Source of the DNA: Axinella damicornis
Taxonomy: Eukaryota; Porifera; Demospongiae; Axinellida; Axinellidae
Assembly (NCBI GenBank): GCA_963931865.1
Contig: OZ007518.1
Span: forward strand, 3,558,055 to 3,622,054
DNA length: 64,000 bases
Reading direction: 5' to 3'
Positions within the stretch are counted from its first letter, which is position 1; the number at the start of each line of letters is the position of its first letter. A program made the translations under genes and the position numbers. Under the pieces are notes generated by a model that saw nothing but the letters and a program-made list of their open reading frames with translations, was not told the origin of the DNA and made no database searches. This document shows, one piece after another, positions 56,301-64,000 of the stretch.

Positions 56301-56725
56301 TTAATCATTGAGCAAATTTATGACTGCAATACACTCAGTAGGCTCTTGTACATTACGCTCAGCAAGTGTCCAAGATTGCATCATGACATCATCGTCATTG
56401 CGGGTGGAGGAGGAAGAGCGTGTGATGGGCAAAACACGTGAGCTCAACTGAGGCTTAGTCTTGTGCATGTAGTAAGTAGCTAGCTGGATTTGGAGCGATC
56501 AAAGCTCATGAAGCGAACTCTACCTGCACTGAACGGTTCTTGACCCTTATCAATGTGAAGAACTTTGTTTTGAGTTGGTGCCCAAGCCTGACAGTCCAAG
56601 ATGTCGAGATCAGCAGAGAAGATGAGTTACTGCTTGGTCCACGTGGTTTGAACGGAGTGGCATTGATCCAGTTAACCCAGTGCAAATCGTATTTAGTGAT
56701 GACATCAGCTCTTTTCCACGGATGA
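56301..56725 (-). pseudogene. X, copy C: decaying exon-like ORF of unknown product
   Basis: Same segment as 37832-38262. It keeps the 3' part open (RVLPVTRSSSSTRNDDD to LLND* at 56301) but has the 4-bp gap near 56516 shared with copy A. Confidence 0.4.
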
Positions 56726-57022
56726 AAACTTCACTACAATGTGACCGGATGTGTTATTTAAAATTATAGCACACATGAAACATTTTGCCTTCACTACGAA
56801 GAGAATATGAAGTCACACGCTCTTCCTCTCCGCCCCGCAATGATAATGATGTCATCATGTGCTCTTGAAGTGTCTCATTATCACAGTTCCCAAATCTCCA
56901 CCCCATTATCCATCAAAGAGTACCACTATGCTCAGTTTATGCCAATGTATAAACCCAACAGAGCTATTTAGTAGCACTAGTATACAACGGTAAATAGCAC
57001 TGAACTGCATCTACAAGACTTA

Positions 57023-57466
57023 CAGCCCGTTTACACTAGCGCTCTGGATCGATCCAGCTCGAACTGGTTCGAATTATCTCGTAATGTAAACACGAACCGA
57101 ACCGGCCCGATCCGCTCCGCTCTGTACTGGACCACCAAACTCCATCAAACTGGTTCGACCCGGAGCGCTCCCGCCCAAGTGTAAACGGAATCGAACCCGT
57201 TGGTAGGGGGCGTGACGGTTGCCAATAGTATCCGAACCAGATCACGAAGGGTCCGGTTTCGAGACGAGGGGTTGTCATGGTGTTGTATATCGAACATGAC
57301 TAGTCTTGTGAGAATGCGGTCTGGGCATGTGACTAATCATGAACTTCGACCCCGAATCACACGTACGTGGAGCGCTCAGGCGGCGTAGTGTAAATGCACC
57401 TCCCAGATCGATCTGCGTCGAACCGGAGTGAATCAGCCCTTCTCGGTCTGTAGTGTAAATGGGCTG
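57023..57466. mobile_element. 444-bp TIR element (CAGCCCGTTTACACT ends)
   Basis: Inverted ends are CAGCCCGTTTACACT and AGTGTAAATGGGCTG. Copy B near 38566 shows the empty site (ACAAGACATAGGCTCAG). Here TTA precedes and ATA follows, so a 3-bp duplication with one change is possible; that would fit a Harbinger-like element. Inside are CG-containing GATCGATC and CGAACCG words, no transposase. Confidence 0.78.
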
Positions 57467-57686
57467 ATAGGCTCAGAGGTAGCGACTGATCACTGGACTC
57501 ACAGCTAGAACTCATGATAGTCAGCATTTCTGCAAGGTCACGAACAAAGAAGACGTGTAGTGGTTAATCTAAAAGTCACTACTGAACGAGTTTCATTCAA
57601 AACAAACGAACACTGTTCGAAATTGATTTCACCTTCAGTGTATGGGCCTCTATGGCAGTCAGTCTATGCTTCACATAGCAATAATT

Positions 57687-57773
57687 GCTAGCCTCATTCC
57701 CAGGCCTTCTACACCTCTAGCTTTTGATCGTTTTCAGTACATACTGGAGGTGGGGAAGGCCTGGAAACAAGGC
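57687..57773. mobile_element. MITE, TAGCCTCATTCCCAGGC family
   Basis: Counterpart of the element at 6568-6670, with the interior shortened by about 15 bp. Confidence 0.7.
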
Positions 57774-59504
57774 TACTATATAATTGCTGCTTTGCATGTT
57801 CAACTAATCACTAGCTTCCAACCTCCTCAGGGTGACTGTCTTCTCAACGTCCACAATATAAATTCACAAAAGCCTGTTTGAACATTTAGCTTATAGCGAA
57901 CAGTTATAAGCCTGTGATAGTGTTTTTCATTTCAAAGACACACATCGGAACCACACAGTCCTCTTTGGCTCTAGTAGCCATTGATGATGAGTAAAAGTCC
58001 CCTCCCTACTTTAGACTCATACCGGTAGTCAATTTCTCTCCCTCACTGGAAGTTGGGGGCGGAGTGTATGGAAAAGCGAGAGGTCTAGCAGATGTTAATA
58101 GCATGCATGAGGAACTGACCAATCAGATTCTACTGAGAGATTTCAACTACAGTGTAGCAGTGATTCAGAACCTGAAAATTAGTACAGTAGTCTTGGGCAC
58201 TGCTGGTACAGGGTTTCTATGTGGCTTCTACAAAAGCTTGGAACTATGAATAATACTAACTATGACAACATCATTCTGGTGAGTGAGAGAAATCAGTAAC
58301 CTCGTTCCAGGCTCCTTGCCAGCTTTTTTTCCGCATACTGTACATATAACGGGGAGAGCCTGGAAGATTTCATCATGTGCATGATGACGTACTATGCGTG
58401 GTTTTATGCCACTTGCATTTTGAAAACACCAAGGCTATAATTGCCGAGCGCATTAGCGCGAGGCTTTGAATGGGGGATCTATTTCTCACTATATACGTAT
58501 GGACGTACGTGGTACGTACGTACGTACGTACGTACGTACCGGAATATGTCACGCTCAGGAATGTTGATAGGAATGTTGTGGGTTTCCTGCCGGCCAATTG
58601 AGTTTTATTTGCTGCGAGGGCTCGACGGTGCGACAACTACAACCTTGAGAAACAGATCAGTGGACGAGCGCGTGGTGCACCAGGGCTTGCAGAGCTGGAG
58701 CAGCTACATATGGAGTCAAACAGCTACATATGGAGTCAAACAGTCGACATCTGTTTATACCGCAACTCCACAATAATCTCGCGTAGCCAGAGGCTAGGGT
58801 ACAAGCGAGCGGGCGCTTCAGGGCTTGCAGAGCTAGAGCAGCTACATGTGGAGTCGAACAGTGAGTGTAATCGACATGTTTATCGCAGCTCCACACTCGC
58901 ACTTTCTTAGCTATAGATATCATACTCGTAAGCACGTGGCCAGGCTGCGCATGCGGCCGCGGCGTGCGCGCGAGGCATTATGCGGATACGTATTCCTAGT
59001 ACAATGTATACAGAAGCCATAGCACTAAGTGGTACAGTGACTTGTGCTTTCATGACACGAGATATTGTATGTCATATCATGTCATGAAATTATTATATCG
59101 CAATATCTCTATATGGTGTCAACACTACAGTGTACCATCATGCCTATGGGCATTAGCCCTGGTCTTCAATGAAACCACTATTAATACAAGTTTTAGAGAT
59201 GCATTAATTATATATACACAAGCTCTCACCCAAATGAGGGGAATCACTGGTCTTCAGCTTCTCCTGAAGTTGCTCAGCAAGCACTTCTGTAGAGTCCTCT
59301 ATAGGATGTATCAAATCATTAAGATTTTAATGTAGGTCTGTGTGTGTGTGTGTGACGGAAGTGGGATGTTTGTGGGGTGGGACTAGACTATAGTGATGCG
59401 CAACCTTTGTACTTCAATTTACTGAACCTCGACCTCCGCGCAGAATGTTCGAGAACATTGGGCATGGGCTGGAATCGATTCCAGAACAGCTGGCGGATGC
59501 AATC

Positions 59505-59745
59505 GGGGAGCAGCAGTTGAAGAGGACGCAATTGGGGAGCTGCAATTGAAGTGGACTGAGTAGCAGTTAAAGCGGACGCCATTGGGGAGCAGCAGCTGAA
59601 GTGGATGCATTCGGGGAGCAGCAGCTAAAGCGGACACAATCGGAGAGCAGCAGCTGAAGCGGACGCAATCAGGGAGAGCAGCTGAAGCGGACGCAATCGG
59701 GGAGCAGCAGCTGAAGCGGACGCAATCAGGGAGCAGCAGCTCTGC
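59505..59745. repeat. Minisatellite, about 29-bp unit
   Basis: About eight imperfect units of GGGGAGCAGCAGCTGAAGCGG followed by ACGCAATC. The Ala/Ser-rich ORFs on the minus strand here are translations of the repeat. Confidence 0.85.
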
Positions 59746-60016
59746 ACAGAGAGCTGTCCAGCACCAGATTACTCACGTAGGCGAACGAGGGGCAAGTAGC
59801 TGAGCGAGCGAAGCTACTTGTAATAGTAATACATGTAACCAATTAAGGTTGTTATACTGCATGTACTAGCTATTCACACACGTGCAGGTCATAGTATCAT
59901 ATGTACCGTATTGGTATCGGTAGAATCCTTCGTGCCCCAACGTTGGCTTAAAATTTTTAGGTAGGATTCTACCCGTACCATTGTGGATCCTAGTAGAATC
60001 CTACCTTACTTCTGAG

Positions 60017-60408
60017 TCACTGACCTACTTTCCTCTTGGGTGATTCTGAGTCCTCACTGCTGCCAGTAGCTGGCTTCTAGAGGAGAGACAAGTTATTTAA
60101 AGTAATGAAGTTCACATTAGCGAAATGTAAAGATTCACATACCTGCAGGTACTTTTTCTGGATCTGTGTTGCAATGTCAAGATGGCCCATATCCACTACA
60201 GCTTCAGTGAGTGTCTCCCATGAAGTATTTCCCCCCCTCTTCAACCAGAAATCCACGGTCTCCTCCATGCAGCGGTCTGGTTTGCCACGATGGGCATCCT
60301 CAATCTCCCTCAGCTTGTCACCCGGTACGTCCAGCTGCAGTCCAAGAGTTTTCCAGTCGTCCAGGGACCTCAGTCGTATCAGGAGGTTCTTCTTTGTCAG
60401 AGTAGGAT
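60017..60408 (-). pseudogene. Kelch-Death gene, copy C: exons 2 and 3 only
   Basis: Exon 2 is 60408-60143, again exactly 266 nt, with acceptor CCTGCAG and donor CAG|GTATGT. It encodes an open Death domain (ETVDFWLKRGGNTSWETL, GHLDIATQIQKKYLQ). Exon 3 is 60076-60017, open for 19 codons to TGA. Both are undamaged, but no kelch exon lies between 60409 and the window end, where a MITE and satellite follow instead. Either the gene is truncated or its first exon is beyond a long intron. Confidence 0.75.
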
Positions 60409-60572
60409 CTGCAGGTCAGGAGAAAGTGGCAGTGCTTTGATCTGGAAAAAAGGGGGGAAGTGATCTATAGCTCGCATAAACAGGATTGTAGGGATTATGG
60501 GAGATTTAATTCAAGGCTTGAGTATGAATACTAAACAGTTGCCATGTTCAAAGCATAATAGAGGCTATATAC

Positions 60573-60827
60573 ACAAGTAATAAAAAATGTATCAGGATGT
60601 AGGGATACCAGAACGGCAAAAAGTAAGGAAACAAGAGGGATGATCGAACATAACAGTGAAGTATACAATCACCCCTACAGAGATCTTCTTCCATATATAC
60701 ATGTACAATGAAAAAAGATATGTAGGGGTGATAGTATACTTCACTGATCATCCCTCTTGTTTCCTTACTTTTTGCCGTTCTGGTATCCCTACATCCTGAT
60801 ACATTTTTAATGTTTTTTATTACTTGT
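60573..60827. mobile_element. Palindromic MITE, third copy
   Basis: Same hairpin as 24688-24960 (ACAAGTAATAAAAAATG and inverse), with about 10 bp lost in the right arm. Confidence 0.83.
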
Positions 60828-60939
60828 TTATGTAATTTTTTGGGGGGCAGCAGGCGCATGTTTGAGCTGAAGTTTGCTGCAGAAGTCAGTGACCTCACAG
60901 GCACCTGGGCAGTAGGTGTCCTTGCCTTGGTATGTGGAC

Positions 60940-61060
60940 ATTACACTCCTGGTATAGGAAAAATTGTGCCGCGTAATGTAATTACACTCCTGGTATAGAG
61001 AAAATTGTGCCGCGTAATGTTACACTCCTGGTATAGGAAAAATTGTGCCGCGTAATGTAA
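60940..61060. repeat. Short tandem repeat, about 40-bp unit
   Basis: Three units of TTACACTCCTGGTATAGGAA followed by AAATTGTGCCGCGTAATG. The same unit recurs between the satellite monomers at about 61650-61690, 62163-62312 (four units) and 63537-63573. Confidence 0.85.
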
Positions 61061-61077
61061 ATAATTAAATAATTAAT

Positions 61078-64000
61078 AAACGTTTGACTATTTCCGAATG
61101 GCCTACAAAGATTCTAAGTACACCGTTGTGATCGCTATGATGCAGTGACACAAAATCAAAATAATTGTGCTGAAACTCACCTTGGTGGTAGAGATATGAA
61201 CGCTTTTGTCTCGCCGTTGGCCACCATTGCTCGAGCGCTCTCTTCGACATCCGGTGGAAGTACAGCCCTCGGGAAAGGCACACGAAGATTCTGACCACAC
61301 GGCGGTAATCGCTGTCATTTACTGACGCTTACATGGCAAAACTCACCGTGTTGGCTAAGTTGTGAGTGCTAATGTCTTGTCTTCCTTTTGGTCGCCATTG
61401 CTCGCGATCGACTGAGCGTGGTTGCCACGTTGCATGTGTGTTAATTGGAACGTATTGCAATACCGCGCTACGGCAAGTGGCAACCAACGCGTCAACGGTA
61501 CTTGAGAGCACTCTGAATAATTTCTGATCTTCCCTATGTATAGCTGTCATGGTACTCACATGATGTGTGATGATTGGAACGAACTGTCACACTTAGCTTG
61601 TGCTACCGTTTAACCGCGGCTACCAGGAGTGCGGTCGCCCCTCGTAATGTAAACTATTACACTCCTGGTATAGGAAAAATTGTGCCGCGTAAATAATGTA
61701 AATAACGTTTGAGTGCTAGGAATGGCGTACAGAGATTCTGACTACACCGTCGTGATCGCTATCTTGCAGTGACATAAAATCAAAATAATTGTGCTGAAAC
61801 TCACCTTGGTGGTGGAGATATGAGCGCTTTTGTCTCGCCGTGGCCGCCATTGCTCGAGCGCTCTCTTCGACTTCCGGTGGCAGTACCGTTCTTAGCAAAG
61901 GCACACAAAGTTCTGACCACACGGCCGTGATCGCTGTCATTCACTGACGCGTATACACCGACACTCACCGTGCTGGCTAAGTTGTGAGTGCTGTAATAAT
62001 GTCTTGTCTTCCTTTTGGTCACCATTGCTCACGATCGACTGAGCGTGGTTGCCACGTGGCATGTGCGTTAATTGGAACGAATTGCAATAATTTAGCTTCG
62101 CTGCGGCGAGGCAACCGCGGCGTTGCAACGGCTACCAGGAGTGCGGTTGCCCCTCGATGTAAATTACACTCCTGGTATAGGAAAAATTGTGCCGCGTAAA
62201 TTACACTCCTGGTATAGAGAAAATTGTGCCGCGTAATGTTACACTCCTGGTATAGAGAAAATTGTGCCGCGTAATGTTACACTCCTGGTATAGAGAAAAT
62301 TGTGCCGCGTAAATAATTAATTAATGTAAATAACGTTTGACTATTTCCGAATGGCCTACAAAGATTCTGACTACACCGTCATGATCGCTATGATGCAGTG
62401 ACACAAAATCAAAATAATTGTGCTGAAACTCACTTTGGTGGTAGAGATATGAGCGCTTTTGTCTCGCCGTTGGCCGCCATTGCTCGAGCGCTCTCTTCGA
62501 CTTCCGGTGGCAGTACCGTTCATAGGAAAGCACACGAAGATTCTGACCACACAGCCGTGATCGCTGTCGTTCACTGACGCTTACATGCCGAAACTCACCG
62601 TGCTGGCTAAGTTGTGAGGGCTGTAATAATGCCTTGTCTTCCTTTTGGTCGCCATTGCTCGCGTTCGACTGAGCGAGGTTGCCACGTGGCATGTGCGTTA
62701 ATTGGAACATATTGCAATACTAAGCTTGCGCTACGCGATACGCATGATACGGCAGGTTGCAACGCGGCTACTTTACTTGAGAGCACTCTAAATAATTTCT
62801 GATCTTCCATGTATAGCTATCATGGTACTCACGTCATGTGTGATAATTGGAACGAACTGTCACACTTAGCTTGTGCTACCGTTTAACCGCGGCTACCAGG
62901 AGTGCGGTCGCCCCTCGTAATTAATCTAATTAATTAATTAATCTAAATAATAAACGTTTGACTATTTCCGAATGACCTACAAAGATTCTGACTACACCGT
63001 CGTGATCGCTATGATGCAGTGACACAAAATCAAAATAATCGTGCTGAAACTCACCTTGGTGGTGGAGATATGAGCGCTTTTGTCTCGCCGTTGGCCGCCA
63101 TTGCTCGAGCGATCCATCGACTTCCGGTGGCAGTACCGTTCTTAGGAAGGCACACGAAGATTCTGACCACACGGCCGTAATCGCTGTCGTTCACTGACGC
63201 TTACATGCCGAAACTCACCGGGCTGGCGAAGTTGTGAGTGCTGTAATAATGTCTTGTCTTCGCCATTGCTCGCGATCGACTGAGCGTGGTTGCCACGTGG
63301 CATGTGCGTTAATTGGAACGTATTACTTAGCTTGCGCTACGGCAAGTCGCAACCGGGGTTGCAACGCGGTTGCGTTTTATTCGGTACTTGAGAGCACTCT
63401 AAATAATTTCTGATCTTCCCTATATCTATATATAGCTATCACGGTACTCATGTGTTGTGTGATAATTGGAAAGAACTGTCACACTTAGCTTGTGCTACCG
63501 TTTAACCGCGGCTACCAGGAGTGCGGTTGCCCCTCGTTACACTCCTGGTATAGGAAAAATTGTGCCGCGTAATGTAATATAATATAATATAATATAATAA
63601 ACGTTTGACTACTTCGGAATGGCCTACAAAGATTCTGACTACACCGTCGTGATCACTATGATGCAGTGACACAAAATCAAAATAATTGTGCTGAAACTCA
63701 CTTTGGTGGTAGAGATATGAACGCTTTTGTCTCGCCGTTAGCCGCCATTGCTCGAGCGCTCTCCGACTTCCGGTGGCAGTACCGTTCTTAGGAAAGGCAC
63801 ACGAGGATTCTGACCACACAGCCGTGATCGCTGTCGTTCACTGACGCTTACATGCCAAAACTCACCGTGCTGGCTAAGTTGTGAGTGCTGTCTTGTCTTC
63901 CTTTTGGTCGCCATTGCTCGCGATCGACTGAGCCACGTGGCATGTGCGTTAATTGGAACGAATTGCAATAATTAGCTTCGCTACGGCGAGCAACCGCGGC
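61078..64000. repeat. Satellite with units of about 620-650 bp
   Basis: Five units begin with an AACGTTTGA word at about 61079, 61703, 62330, 62953 and 63600; the last is cut by the window end. Each contains GACACAAAATCAAAATAATT, GCTGAAACTCACCTTGG, GCCATTGCTCGAGCG and TTCCGGTGGCAGTACCG. Two GTGAGT sites per unit lie on the minus strand, each after a short ATGGC-starting stretch. Reading frames are not kept between units (stop in unit 1, 9-bp gap in unit 4, shift in unit 5), so no gene is called. Confidence 0.88.

Larger units (their letters stand above)
56726..60016. other. Intergenic DNA of copy C, transposon-rich
   Basis: It follows 38263-39957, with insertions: the element at 57023-57466, a MITE at 57687-57773, an unmatched segment at about 58430-59000 with a (TACG)n run (58507-58538) and a doubled AGCTACATATGGAGTCAAAC unit (58699-58743), and a minisatellite at about 59505-59745. 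No gene was recognised. Confidence 0.5.

Noticed and set aside
59388..59637. Ala/Ser-rich ORFs on the minus strand
   Set aside because: They are translations of the 29-bp minisatellite.
61065..63968. Repeated minus-strand ORFs (SSNGGQRRDKS type) as a gene family
   Set aside because: They come from the satellite units; frames are broken differently in each unit and no domain is recognisable.

Overview
The window looks like animal nuclear DNA, most likely from a demosponge. Coding sequence is sparse and interrupted by short GT-AG introns. The proteins carry animal signalling domains (Death, Kelch, and a caspase-like C14 protease). The intergenic DNA is packed with short inverted-repeat transposons, retroposon pieces, TAGC-rich simple sequence and homopolymer G tracts. 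The lineage call is an inference from protein style and repeat content.

The main layout is a module present three times, with almost all genes on the minus strand. Read left to right, each copy holds: (i) members of a single-exon multi-pass membrane protein family (called R here); (ii) a short region carrying a second Death-domain exon (DD2) and a decaying exon-like ORF (X); (iii) a Kelch-Death gene. Copy A spans about 0.45-12.34 kb, copy B about 30.7-43.97 kb and copy C about 50.2-60.4 kb. Copy C keeps only the two 3' exons of the Kelch-Death gene. Between A and B lie a single caspase-like gene (13.87-17.94 kb) and further R members.

The R family has nine members. Three are intact (20115-21971, 26176-28032, 30717-32552). 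Six are broken: two are matching N-terminal fragments, three form a frameshifted lineage with a divergent ectodomain, and one has lost its C-terminus. The R protein has a signal peptide, a short Cys-rich ectodomain, about 8-10 membrane spans and a cytoplasmic tail. Its function is unknown; a receptor-like role is an inference.

The Kelch-Death gene was assembled by matching splice sites and phase. Exon 1 encodes about five kelch repeats, exon 2 is exactly a Death domain (266 nt in all three copies), and exon 3 is a 19-codon tail. Copy B is intact (509 aa predicted). Copy A has a 5-bp frameshifting deletion in the kelch exon.

The caspase-like gene is interrupted inside its second coding exon by a 2.1-kb element with long palindromic terminal repeats and a Kyakuja-Dileera-Zisupton (KDZ)-like transposase remnant. 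A 7-bp direct repeat flanks it, and the host reading frame is continuous when the element is removed.

The duplicated copies act as empty-site controls, so several insertions can be defined with their target duplications. The right end (61.08-64.0 kb) is a satellite of about 620-650 bp per unit that runs off the window. Membrane receptor-like, Death-domain and caspase-like genes lying together suggests a locally expanded recognition or cell-death module, but that is a hypothesis, not something the sequence proves.
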